Source: Isoetes taiwanensis (lineage: Eukaryota > Streptophyta > Lycopodiopsida > Isoetales > Isoetaceae). Taken from it: DNA of 64,000 bases. Below the pieces are notes generated by a model. It searched no databases, was not told the origin of the DNA, and saw nothing but the letters and a program-made list of their open reading frames with translations. This document shows positions 47,510 to 58,656 of this stretch, one piece after another. The DNA is taken from contig JAJEKV010000039.1 of NCBI GenBank assembly GCA_021234155.1, positions 8,013,077 to 8,077,076 of the forward strand. The letters run 5' to 3'. Positions within the stretch are counted from its first letter, which is position 1. Every line of letters begins with the position of its first letter. The position numbers and the translations under genes are program-made.

Positions 47510-48731
47510 GGTGCGATATGGGAGCTTCTTATGGCCTACCAAGGTGGACAACGCGCGGAGGATCCACCATGATGCTTCTGGCTCTGGGGCTAGGTCCCGC
47601 GCTACAAAGAGGACCTGACCCTGCTTAAAAGCTGAAAGGAAGAAGCGCGTAAGGTGATTTCCCAAAGCACTAACCTCTGGGGTGACAGAGGTAGCTACTT
47701 CCTTGTCGAGGTCCATTGTGACCTCCTCCTCTTTAAGTTCCTGCTTCTCTTCCTTCAGATGATCCATATTGTTGTAAAGATCTTCTCCTTCTTCCTCATA
47801 TTCTGAAGGAATATCCACCATGTTAATGTTTGGGACGTGGGGTCCCATAGCAATAAAAGCTTCCTCAGACGGCTGGGATGGTGGCTTGCAACATCAGGTC
47901 TCTCATCCGCAAGAGGGTATCAGCTGGCTCGATGGTCTCCTGGTGGAACTGAAGTAACCTTCAAGTGGGAGCTCAGCTCGTGTGAAGTCGATGAAGTCAT
48001 TTATGCAGTATCCAGCGAGCTTGTATAACATGTGTGCCTTCTCTTGGCTTTAAGGTCAGCAACCATGTGGTAAGTCCACATGATATCCTCCAATAGGAGG
48101 TATTCCTGGCTCCAATAATGGATAACTGGGAGGGCATCCAAGCCGATAACCCGTGCCCCTTGATCTCGGTGTAAGGGCCTGCTAACTGCCTCCATCGGAT
48201 GAAGTCATCCTCTCGGACGTACTCATCGTCCTCATCATCCGAGAGTATTGGTGCCTTGCCCTTCTCTGCTGGCAAAGTTTCATCGTCCACATACTGATCC
48301 ATGACTGTAGCCAGCACAAAATTCATTTCGAAGTACTGCTGCCCCTCATGCATCAAGACGGGCAGATTCCTACCCCATCTAAGCTTCCCCATGAGAATAT
48401 TGGAGGCATGAGAGTCGCCTCCCAACATCTTTCTCACAATGGCCCTCTCTAAGTAGAGCTGGGGTGGATCCCCTATAGGTATACAGAGGGGTACCATCTC
48501 TTAAGTATAGAGCTCAAGGAAAGCTGTGTAGTCGGAGTGGACCTGCATGTTGGTAATAAGATCCACCTTTTGGAGCAAAAAGGGCTGAAGGAGGTCGAAT
48601 GAGACTTGAGGATTCCAATGTTCTCCATCTTGGTACCATTGAAGGAGGCTAGGGGTTTCCATTACAAAGGCGAATTGTGGAGGAGGAGCAAAAAGCAAAA
48701 GGAGCAAAGAAGAAAGTGAAACCCCAAACAC
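47510..48731 (-). pseudogene. Unrecognised degenerate coding region
   Basis: Two frames, 48731-48501 (76 codons) and 48497-47997 (166 codons), are in the same phase and separated by a single TAA (48501-48503), so they were probably one protein. The second contains MVPLCIPIGDPPQLYLERAI, a DDEDDEYVREDDFIRW acidic stretch and TYHMV-free Trp-rich sequence near the end. A further frame (47848-47450) is Glu-rich (LKEEKQELKEEE) and may be the C-terminal part after a frameshift. I do not recognise the family. Position beside a gypsy gag on the same strand makes a transposon origin plausible but unproven. Confidence 0.4.
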
Positions 48732-49833
48732 TAATGAGTGTCACTTTATTTTTTAACTTTTTATGTTGACGTTAGCGTCAGCCATTAATAAGAAATAAAT
48801 AAATACTTTATATTTATAAAAGAAATTAGACAGTCAAAATTTCTTATATTTCAACACAATACTTGTACAAGGAAAGGCTTAACAAGAAAGCTAATTATGG
48901 TCACCCCGAATCCTCCGGGCGAGAGCCAGATCTCAATCGATTAATGGATCGAGATGAATCCCATTTTGTATTGGCATGTCCATTCTCATTGAAAAAATCC
49001 GTTTTTCATCACCCTTACTGAAAACGCCATCCTTATGTGTGCGCTAGCGCAGCTTGCGGATGCATCACATTCGGGCCATTTGCATTGTCATAAACACGTA
49101 GCCGTAAACAAATTCTTTGTCCGTGTTATTGCACATCACGACCGCACATCTTATGCCACGTCTGCATCGACGGCACTGTGCAATCGCAAGGGTTAGCAAG
49201 GAGTACGTGTTCGCAAGTTCACAGCGAAGCGACTGCGTGTTGGATTGGGTTTGTGTCCGTGGAAACGCCATAATTTATAAGTAGACACATTCCTGATCAT
49301 TTGCATCATTTTACGGCGAATTCTACTGGCCGTTTTTTTTCACGTCTAAAATGCATATTTTTGCAAAAAAGGGGAAGGTTTTATACTTTTTTTTTCTTCA
49401 TATTTTACATATACAACTTCGGACCTATTCTTGGCATGTATTAGTAGATAACACAAACATGACAGAAAAAAGGAGCCAAAACTGCCTTTAATTCACATGG
49501 ATTTTACTTGCACTACTAGTAAAAAGCGTAGCAATGTTCTTCTTCATTAAGTCAACCAAATCAAATTGATCAAGTTGAGTAATGCACAATTGTAAGGCAT
49601 GGCACAGTAGTGACAATATTGTTTTGCAATTTTTTTCTCATCTCTTGCTCAAATCCCACAAAAAGTAAAACCTTCCCTTGCACGTGGTTGAAGGATTAAC
49701 AGTGCAGTGGCAATAAATGCGGGGATATATACTTCTATAATCTTGGTACATTTTATCATTGAGATGCTTGTAGACAAGCAAGCTAACAATTTTATGGAAT
49801 CATTGACAACCCTTCATGGATAACATGCTAGTT
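48732..49833. other. Non-coding interval downstream of the receptor kinase
   Basis: AT-rich, no gene seen. The kinase gene is transcribed toward this region, so its 3' UTR and polyadenylation site should lie just below 49834. A small direct repeat (ATGGATAACATG-TAGTTTTAATA, at 49816 and 49853) spans the stop codon region of that gene. Confidence 0.5.
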
Positions 49834-52800
49834 TTAATATCCTATGAAATCAATGGATAACATGTTAGTTTTAATACCTGATACACGTTGTTGCCTAAGC
49901 ACCTTGAGCGTGCACACTATTTCTTTCATAGACGGTCTCTTGTGCGGTAGAAGATTTGTACACAATAAGGCTAATCGAAGCATTTCTTGTGACTCAAGTT
50001 TGTGATTAGAGCCGCCAATGTTGAGAGTGGGGTCAAATGCCAAGGATACTGCCTCTATATCTGTGATTTTCTCCCTCAGCCACTCGATAATGCCAATCCC
50101 GTTATCCAGTATAGCATGGTGGCCAGTGAGTATTTCTAGCACTATCACTCCAAAGCTATACACATCTGCTTTCTCACTAATTCTGAGCAGGCAAGCATAT
50201 TCTGCATATGTTCAATTAGCAAAATATAAGAAATAAGAAATAAACCTTAAAAATACTCTGCTCACAAACCCTAAACTATGAAACCCTAATGTTTTTACCT
50301 GGTGCAATGTAGCCACAGGTGCCCGCCAATTTGGAGGCGAATTCGGGCTTTGCATCTCTATCTCGAAGCTTTGCAAGGCCGAAATCTCCTATACGGGGCA
50401 GAAGATCAGCATCAAGCAGTACATTATTGCAGTTGATATCTCTGTGAAGAATCTGATACCCACAATCCTCATGAAGGTACAGAAGCCCTTCAGCTATGCC
50501 CTGAATTATTTTCATTCTTGAATCCCAATTTAAATCTGCCTTTCGTGGGCTGTGAAGCAGGCTACCCAAGCTTCCATTACACATGTATTCATATACCAGA
50601 ATCTGGGTATCTTCACTTGAACAGCTTGCCAGAAGCTTCAGAATGTTCCTGTGCTTCAACATGCCTAGAATCTCTATTTCTGCTATAAAGTCGTTTCTAT
50701 TGTTTTCGAACTTTTCTTTTATATGAAGCCTCTTGACTGCTATGGCAGTACCGTCCTTCAGATTGCCTTGATATACTATGCCCCCGCCCCCTGCCCCAAT
50801 TTTGTTATCCTCTTGCATGCAGCATAAGATGTCTAGCACTGTAATTTTATGCTTTTCTTGAAAGATTTTCAGTTTCCAAGGCTTTTCCTCGGCAGGTTGC
50901 ATCTTTTTTGCAATTGCCATGCACTTTCTGTAGTACCAAATTGAGATGCAGCATATCAACAGAGCCGCACCAAAGCAAACAGTTGCAAGGATTCTGATAG
51001 TCTTTCTAGACAGAGTCGAAGCCCTTCGTTTATTTTCCTCCCCGCACTTATCATGATCTGAGTTGCATAAATAAGGATTTTCTGTGATCACGAAAACCCC
51101 TTCATTCAGTGCACAAATTCCTGACAGATTGTTGTAGGATAGATCTGCATGCTCCAGTGTTATTGAATATTCTAATGCAGATGGAATTGGGCCAGACAAT
51201 TTGTTGTGGGAAAGATACAGCATACCCAAAGCAGGTAAATTACCGAGTTGTGCAGGAATTTTCCTTTGTAAAGAGTTGTAGCTCAGATCTAGAGTCACTA
51301 AGCTCTCACATTCGTCAAGGGATGGGATGCTTCCTGCAAGCATATTATGGCTGAGATCAATCGTAATTGCCTTTGTTAAACTGCCTAATCCTTCAGGAAT
51401 AATGCCAGAAAAACAATTGCCAGATGCAGTGAACCTTATAACCGAATGCAGCTTGCTAACATCAGGCAAAGTACCACTCAATTGATTATAAGATATGTGT
51501 AATTCTTGAACAGTCGAATCCTGGAGCTTGAGAGAACCATTAAACCTGTTATTACCTAGTGAACAGAAGTTTAAGGCAGACAATGCAAAAAGGCTTTCTA
51601 GAATAGCTCCACTTAACTGATTATTCTCCAGTCTGAGTCTGCTGAGGCTTCTACAATTTGCTAAACTTGGAGGCAAAGATCCACTGAATGAATTATTAAA
51701 GAGAATGAGTCTCTGCAGAACATTACCAGCACAGATATCTATTGGAATTGGACCCCAGAAGTTGTTGTTACAGAGATCCAATTGTCCCAAACAGCTATTT
51801 TTGCCAAGGTTAAGAGGCAAAGAGCCTTCCAATTGATTGTTAAAAAGACTTATGACATTTAAACTAGGGATATCTGCAAGTGACTGGGGAAATGGCCCTT
51901 GTAAGCTGTTATTGAAAGCATGGAATAGCTGTAAATTGAGAAGGCCATTGAAAACATCTGGAATCCTGCCAGTAAGCCTGTTAGCCGAAATATCCAAATC
52001 TGTCAAAGATGAAAGGTTCCCAAACTCTGCTGGGATCTCTCCTGTAAGGCCATTGTTAAAGAGATACAGATGTGTAAGATTTGAGAGCCTACCTAATTCT
52101 GGCGGAATGCACCCTGTTAGAGAGTTGTGAACCAAATCCAGCCGATTGATCTTCTTGAGGTTAGACAAAGAGGCTGGAATTGTGCCATTGAGATAATTAT
52201 ACCCAAGAAATAGCCATGTCAGATTGGTCAGATTTCCAAGACAATCTGGAATTGTGCCTATAAGGGCAGAAGAGCTCAGGGAAAGGTTATTTAGACTTGA
52301 CAAACTGCAGATGTTATCAGGAATAACACCACCCAGTTCATTGTTCCCTCTCAGCCTCAGTTGCTTCAGGCTGCTTTGATTGCCAATATCAGTTGGGATT
52401 CCACCAGTGAAGTAATTGTCTTCCAAGTTCAGCACCTCCAGTGCCCTGGCATTTTGAAAGCCGCTTGGGATTGCGCCGCCGAGGTTATTGTGGGAGAGCT
52501 CAAGACTTGCCAATTGAGTGAGGTTGAATATACCTGCAGGGATTTCACCTGATATGTTGTTATTTGCAAGATTCAAAGTTTTGAGAGACTTGAGAAGCAG
52601 AATTTCTTTAGCAATTGTGCCTGATAGGTTGCATGAAGGCAGCTCTATAGCAATGACCCAGAAAGCATTGTTGGAAACAAAGCATGTAATTCCTTTCCAA
52701 TTGCAAGCACTGGCATTGGCACCAAAACTCCAACCCTTTAAATGGCCAAGAGGATCTTCTAGAGAGGACTTAAATGTTAAGAGGGCCGATAATTCACTCT

Positions 52801-52888
52801 TTAGCAAACCAATCGATAGAGCTTGGGAAGGAGATTTTAAACAGAAACATAGAAACCATATCAAAACGACATGGTAAGCCATTCCCAA
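49834..52888 (-). CDS. LRR receptor-like kinase (subfamily XI type)
   Basis: The gene has two exons. Exon 1 is 52888-50299, ending CCA-G before GTAAAA. Exon 2 is 50201-49834, after the acceptor ATATGCAG. They join in frame to about 985 residues. In order: a signal peptide (residues 1-24, VVLIWFLCFCLKSPSQALS); an LRR N-cap with CNWKGITC; about 20 plant-type LRRs (LxxLxLxxNxLxGxIPxxL) to about residue 600; a membrane helix at about 628-650 (ILATVCFGAALLICCISIWY); and a kinase. Catalytic elements are intact: glycine loop GAGGGGIVYQG (about 696), Lys in IAVKRL, HRDINCNNVLLD, DFG in GDFGLAKL and DVYSFGV. It should sit in the plasma membrane and bind an extracellular peptide or similar ligand. Closest by eye to the CLV1/HAESA/PXY group; ligand unknown. 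Confidence 0.93.
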
Positions 52889-52889
52889 G

Positions 52890-53030
52890 CTTGAGGATCT
52901 TCTAGAGAGGACTTAAAGGTTAAGAGGGCCGATAATTCACTCTTTAACAAACCGTTGATAGAACATGAGGAGATTTTAAAGAGAAACATAGAAACCATAT
53001 CAAAAGGACTTGGTAAGCCATTGCCAAGCT
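52890..53030 (-). repeat. Partial tandem copy of the receptor-kinase 5' end
   Basis: About 140 bp immediately upstream of the kinase start repeats the first about 140 bp of its coding sequence: AGGATCTTCTAGAGAGGACT and GGGCCGATAATTCACTCTTT occur in both. The copy has its own ATG (minus strand, about 53014) and a signal-peptide-like frame (MAYQVLLIWFLCFSLKSP) that soon meets a stop. It would lie in the leader or promoter of the intact gene and could act as an upstream open frame. Confidence 0.9.
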
Positions 53031-53975
53031 TCCACATGTGGATGGAAATTTAAATACAAGTTGGAAGTTATCCAGGATGAAAGGAAAAGACCAGATTCAA
53101 CCAGTCAATGTTTAGTATTTCAGTGTGTTCCGTGCCCGGCACGCACACGATGAGTGATATTATTATATAAATTTCACGTGTTGCCATTTTCAATACGTCC
53201 ATTAGGAATTGTCTGGCCATGGCAATAGAACATATTTGTTTGTTGTATTTTTCCTCCAACTTATTGGACTTACATCCCAATTAGACAATTAAAGTCTTCA
53301 TGGGTCGTTGTCTCGAAAATGATGATCAAATAGAATTCCTTGAAGCAAGGACTCTAGTTTTGTGTCCATTCTATCCATTCTTCATTATGTGATGTGATGA
53401 CAAGCTCAAAAAGGTGAGTCAAAAGTGCAAAGTCTTAAGTGTCTATATGCGTACACAAAATGGTAAGTGGGTCTTAGACCCGGGAGATCATTTTAGTGAT
53501 GCCACATGGCATCGCCCAATAATCCAAAATGGAAGTCGGGGTTGTCGATCCCACTAAACCAGTGAAGAGCTTCGTTCAATAGGAGGTAGATTTGTAGCTT
53601 CCCACTTCCCATTTTGTAGGTGAAGGCCTTCCTCTTCCCTATACAATTTTAGTTATGCTCTTCTTCAATTTTAGTTATGCTATTCTTCTTTTTCTTCTTC
53701 GATTTATTATTTATGAACATGAGGTTTCTTTTATGCAATAGTGCATTTTTTTTTTAGCAGGCTTGCCTAACCCCTTACAATAATTTTTGAAATTTTAGCC
53801 TATGGCCACGTCAATTATATTTAACTTCATAGTATTTGCATCAACGACTCAAAAAATCCAAAAATCTCTGGAAATGTCTCCTCTCCGTCAACCACGAACT
53901 ATGGGCTTGGCTGTGCTTGTCTGGCTGTGAATGCTCATGTTCCAGATGAGCGGGAACGTTTATACCTAAGAAAGG
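53031..53975. other. Upstream region of the receptor kinase, no other gene seen
   Basis: AT-rich sequence that should hold the kinase promoter on the minus strand; no unambiguous TATA box is identified. A short duplication (CAATTTTAGTTATGCTCTTCTTC-like, 53646 and 53668) and a T/C-rich run near 53680 are the only structure. Confidence 0.4.
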
Positions 53976-55105
53976 GGGTCCGGTGCTTCGATCGGCTCCC
54001 GAAATTGAGTTCGGGAGCCAGCCGGGTTCGCCCAAGCGAACCCAGGAAATTCGCTTTTAACCCGCTATGTTGACGCGGGCGCCGAGGTGGCATCTACTCC
54101 ACCGGTTCGCCAAGCTTAACCCGGAACTGTGGTTAAGCCGGAGAGGCGCGCGAACCGGCAATGGGCGGATAGGTACGGCAGTAATGGGGTGCCTGTAACC
54201 CCATCGGTTCGCCTCGGGCGAACCCTGTGTCGACAAGACGGTGGGTGGGTAGAGTAGTGGGAAGCCGCAAAATATGCCTCTGCATTTATACCAGAGATAT
54301 CCATATTGAATCTGCTTTGAAGGGAAGAATTTAATCGAAAGGATTTAAGCTGGATCTGTTTCCTTTCATAGTGCCCTTTCGAAAGCCCTTCTAGCTCATC
54401 TAGCCTTGCAACTGCCTCTTCATCGGCTACGTATACTTCCCTTTTTCTGGGAAATCAAGAAGAAATGGTACCTGGAAAGGACCGCAGACAAGAGGAAACC
54501 TGGATTTTGTCTGTGCCGTTCCAAGAAAACATGCATGCTTGTTTTGCGTAAGCTCTTGCATAAGCCAGTAATTTCCAAACCCTTTTTTCAGAGTGCCGTA
54601 AACAAAGACCAGCTTACAACGGCTCCCTTTTGGATTGCTTGATTCTTCTCGAAGATCTTGAAGAATCTTGCTCATTTCGATCTTGGTATCGTATAATCCA
54701 TGGTTTTTCAGAAAGGGCTGCAGAACAGAAGGGGAGCATAAACGCTCTTGAGCGACGGCTATAGCCATTATTTCTGATCTGTCTAATGAATTAATGGGCG
54801 GACTGTGAGATTAAAGCTCAAGAAATCGATCTGGCGACAAAATGTAGGCGGTGCTTCCTGGGGTTCACCCAGGCGAACCCGGTGGGGTTCTGGGCACCCC
54901 ATACCTGGGCCGTACCTATCCGCCACGCAGGTTTACAGACGCCTCCGGCTTAACCCATGGTTCGGGTTCTTAGGCGTAACCCGGGTAGCGCCACCGCAGC
55001 GCCACGTCAACATGGCGGGTTCGCTTGGGCGAATCCGTGGGGTTCGCCTGGGCGAACCCGCTTGGCGGTTTGACCCAATTTCGGGAGCCAATAAAGCGGG
55101 CGATT
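53976..55105. mobile_element. GC-rich long inverted repeats enclosing a captured gene
   Basis: The left arm (about 53976-54235) and right arm (about 54845-55105) are inverted copies. Corresponding pieces include GGCTCCCGAAATTG / CAATTTCGGGAGCC, TGTTGACGCGGG / CACGTCAACATGGCGGG, GGCGGATAGGTACGG / CCGTACCTATCCGCC and AACCCCATCGGTTCGCC / GGTTCACCCAGGCG with GGGGTTC. Both arms are far GC-richer than the surroundings. The 600 bp between them is a gamma-glutamylamine-cyclotransferase-like coding sequence. No target duplication is visible to me. The structure fits a Pack-type or foldback DNA element that captured a host gene. The alternative, two opposite insertions flanking a gene copy, is less economical. 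Confidence 0.7.
54245..54768 (-). pseudogene. Gamma-glutamylamine cyclotransferase / AIG2-like copy
   Basis: ATG at 54768. After about 50 residues comes KLVFVYGTLKKGFGNYWLM, the YGTLKxG signature that binds the gamma-glutamyl group, and then CFLGTAQTKSRFPLVCGPFQ and VPFLLDFPEKG, in the usual order for this small fold. One missing base near 54441 shifts the frame; the correct continuation (VADEEAVARLDELEGL, HYERKQIQL, AEAYFAASHY) follows in the next frame to about 54250, where the inverted repeat cuts it off. The family cyclises gamma-glutamyl amines or dipeptides to 5-oxoproline. This copy has the frameshift and lacks its natural 3' end, so it is probably inactive. Confidence 0.75.
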
Positions 55106-57790
55106 TGAGAGACTAGAACCCTGGTACTGAAAGACTTCTATCTTCCAAAGGTATTCCACTTGAATCACATAGGTTCTCATCGTGCTGCGTGCTGAAAGGG
55201 TTTGTACATCCTTGGTAAACTTTGGTAGAGAAAAATATTAGTTCTTCAACCATGGGCAGTAGAATCATGCTTCGCTAATATATCGGATCTCATTTGTGTT
55301 CTTATTGAGGTAATCCGTTGTTGGAACTCTTCACACTTCGTATTTGGCAGGTCCTTTGATTGCAAATCTAAGCTTGTTGCTTTTAGAGGTTTATGCCCAG
55401 GGCTCAATGATATGATTCGGTATTGAAAGATACAACGCAATTATTGGTACGCTCAGCAATTGGATGATGCTGGATTCTCTCAAAAGAAATATTTAATAAT
55501 TTATTACAGGCTCAAAGGTACCATATTAGTTTCTATATCTTTGAATGTGATTTTAATGCCGCAGACATATAATTCGCTCTGGTGAGATTGACTCGTTGGA
55601 TATCTTGCTTGCAAATATGGCACTGGTGCATCAGGCATTAAACATTTTGATTTCTAGTGTCACAACACAATGTAATAGAATAAGCAACGAATACATGCTT
55701 TTGCACTTCTAATGTTCTGCAGAAGACATTCGATGCCATATGCCTTTTTGCACTTGTCTTTTATGCAGCCCACTAATTTAGGATTTGAAGGCAACATTTT
55801 CTCCGAACTCTAACCAAAGGAGGTCCTTGAAAACGTGCCATTCTTACAGTCTAAGGACTCTTGGATGTCGTTGCTCAGCCTGTAGGACTACAGGTGAATT
55901 AGAATTGGGATCACGGTGCTTTCAAGAGTTACAACATACATGGTTCCAGAAAAAGCTTTTTTTATGTGTTGCTGTCAAATTTCTATGCAAGTACAAGTGG
56001 GTGGATTTTAAAGGTGGGGCAGAAGAGCTGAGAAGATAACTTGTAAGGGCATCAATAGCGTCTCGGTGTATCTACTGATTACCCTGGCAAATGATTTTTA
56101 TAAGTTATTGGTTGGGGGAAAATGTTTATTAAAAAATAGGGGTTCTTTATGCATGCCGAACGAACCATTGAGAGTTCATATAAATATAGAGGAAAAGATG
56201 TAGCTAAAAGCAAAATAAAAAAAAACTTATATTATTGTATTGGTTTATCTTTTTAAGAGCCTGTCATTTTTAAACCTAACAAACTTCTTAAGAACTTTTT
56301 TTGATTATCTTTTTCAAGGCCTTATTTTTAAAACCCACAAACGGGGAGGCAACCAGAAGTTTGAGCTAAACGACCCGCCTGGAACCATAAATCATAAAGC
56401 ACTTTCTAGTTCTAAACTGGTCCTTTATTCCATTGTTGTGCATTGAAGCGGGCAGAAGAAACTCAACTGTCAAGGATGCTTAATTCTAAAAATTATAGTG
56501 ACAAAATTCATAGATGATTTTGACAATGCAAAATGCTTGTACAAGGATGGTATGGTTGTAGATTATGCTCGTGATGGTATCGTTGTGCACATATGCAGAT
56601 GGAAGGATTAAGGCAATGAAGGTTATCTTTTGAAACCTTATAAGTGTATGCACTATGGTTAATGCATAAAACAGGTAAATTTAATTTTCCAGATATCAAG
56701 TGTGGAAGTCAATCTTTTGAAATTGCATTTATGACAAACTGAGATTACTTAAAACAACTAGAACAATGAAGAAGCCTAAAGACGAAGAGTTCAGCAGAAA
56801 AAGTGAAAAGCACATACCAAATCTGGGGACATTGAACAAGTTGCCCTTTTCAAGGACACAAGGGAAGATAGTCAAAGCATCACCTAGTTGTTGTGCTTCA
56901 CCACATGCATGTTACAGATCACTTGACATGCATCCTTGAAGTCTTAAGTTGCTTAGCTCTATGCTCATAATCGGAATTGTGCAGGAAGAGCTCAATGAAT
57001 CGTAGAAAAAACTCCAATTTAAAGCCCACTATGCCTAGTAGTCCACATCTAATCTTGTCAATTTAGGTGCCCATAGTTCTTAATAGACTATAGCACAAGC
57101 ATTGATGAGGTAATTGCTTCTTTTATGCAGCTTTATTCTAATGTTCTTCAGAAGCTCTCTGATTTAAGATGGAGCATTTAGATGAGCATAGATCCATTAC
57201 AAACGACTATGTATAAAGGGCAGTTTAGGTAACCCATGCGTTTGTGTAGGCTCAGACCGTTGGATGTCTGTTTCGGATGATCCCAACTATCATTAGACGC
57301 AACTCGTTTTTTAGTAAATTTTAATTCACTGTCAGTTTCAAATACACAATTAACCCAAAGGTTGTGAGGTGCATTATACACAATATATTGGCATATGTAT
57401 TTGGGGCTCCTTTCCAACCGTTGGACGCCCTACACGAATATCAGCAAAAATAACTGGGGGGATTGGGGGTTTAAATTTAATGATTCAATTTCTTAACACT
57501 AGACCTATCCCTGGGATCAATCTGGGTCCATGGACCAAGTCTGGTACACCTTACCCCCTGGCATATAATCCCAAAATTCTTTTAAAATATTTGTCCATTC
57601 AAAATTTTAAAACCATGATCTTGTTGCCAACTTAAAACCATGATCTTGTTGTCAACTTGATTATCTATAGCATCATGGATTTTCAGAGCATTTGGAGTCG
57701 TGTACAATAAGAAGCAATCATTTAAAAAATGCCAAAAAACCCCTTTTTGAGCTATCTCAACACATGCATGCAACCAATTTTAACTCTTCT
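55106..57790. other. No gene recognised
   Basis: AT-rich interval. Frames such as 55785-56039 (+) and 57178-57417 (-) lack motifs. A short tandem copy of AACCATGATCTTGTTG occurs at 57610 and 57637. Nothing else is seen. Confidence 0.45.
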
Positions 57791-57796
57791 TAATTT

Positions 57797-57812
57797 ATAT
57801 AGCTATAAAGTC
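57797..57812 (+). promoter_or_regulatory. Candidate TATA box upstream of the piggyBac gene
   Basis: TATAGCTATAAAGTCC contains CTATAAAG, about 255 bp before the first plausible ATG (58054), followed by a GC-richer leader-like segment (57830-57960). Position fits a promoter; there is no other support. Confidence 0.3.
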
Positions 57813-58053
57813 CCGTCAAATGAGCCCTCCCAAATTTTTTCCGCCAATTTGGCTTGGCGCGAACGAACCAGAGCCCTTCACTTTTTATCTGACGGACGGG
57901 GCGATGCCACATCAGCGTATTTGGACGGCTGGGATCTTAGCCCCAAATGATCCGTTCCTCCCCTAAATCTAGCTCTGATAACAGAGCTTTGGAATACTTT
58001 GGAGGTTTTCAACTTCGGAGCATTCTTCTGCAGTCGAACCTCCACCATTTCGC

Positions 58054-58642
58054 TTGAATCTGGGCGTAATGAAGAGAGGACGCAAGAAGCTGCCTGGAGA
58101 TAATTTTTTTAGGGGTTTAGTAGGTCGGAGATTGATGGTATCGGCTGTTGAATTTAGAGAAGAGTGGACAACAGAGAAGTTCACCAATTTTTGTGGAGAA
58201 GTGACTCTTGTGGGCAAGATCATGTCCTATGACAGCAGAAAGAGATTGTTTGAGACATATTTCGAAGCTGATTAGCATACAACGTGGTTAAATTGGGGCC
58301 AGGTAGAGTGCAAAACCCATAATGCTACCAATCGAAGCAGGAATAGACCATGCAACCCCATCAAGATTTGACCCCATTGTCAAAGCACAATGCTCTGCTA
58401 CAGAATTTGAAGAAGAAGGAGAAGGCCCGGATGACGTGCCCATTGGTAACCTCTTTTGTGCAAAAGGTAAGAACATTGAATGGCCTTCCTTTTCTGATTT
58501 CCTCAATCAATTCCAGAAAAGAAGAAATAGTCTAGAAAGTCTTGATCACCAGAAATTCCTATATGCTGAAGAGAAGCAGTTTTCCCCTTCCAAACATACC
58601 CTTTCTGCAGCCACTCATTCTGCTCAACAACTCCTGCAATAG
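58054..58642 (+). CDS. Possible 5' coding exons of the piggyBac gene
   Basis: Two frames precede the transposase. 58054-58275 is basic at its start (MKRGRKKLPGDNFFRGLVGR) and ends in a TAG, being in the same phase as the transposase. 58322-58642 is acidic (TEFEEEGEGPDDVP) in another phase and contains AAAG-GTAAGA, a good splice donor. They may be a split N-terminus joined by splicing, or decayed. No known domain is recognised. Continuity in strand and the short gaps are the only link to the transposase. Confidence 0.35.
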
Positions 58643-58656
58643 TTTCTACAGCCCAA

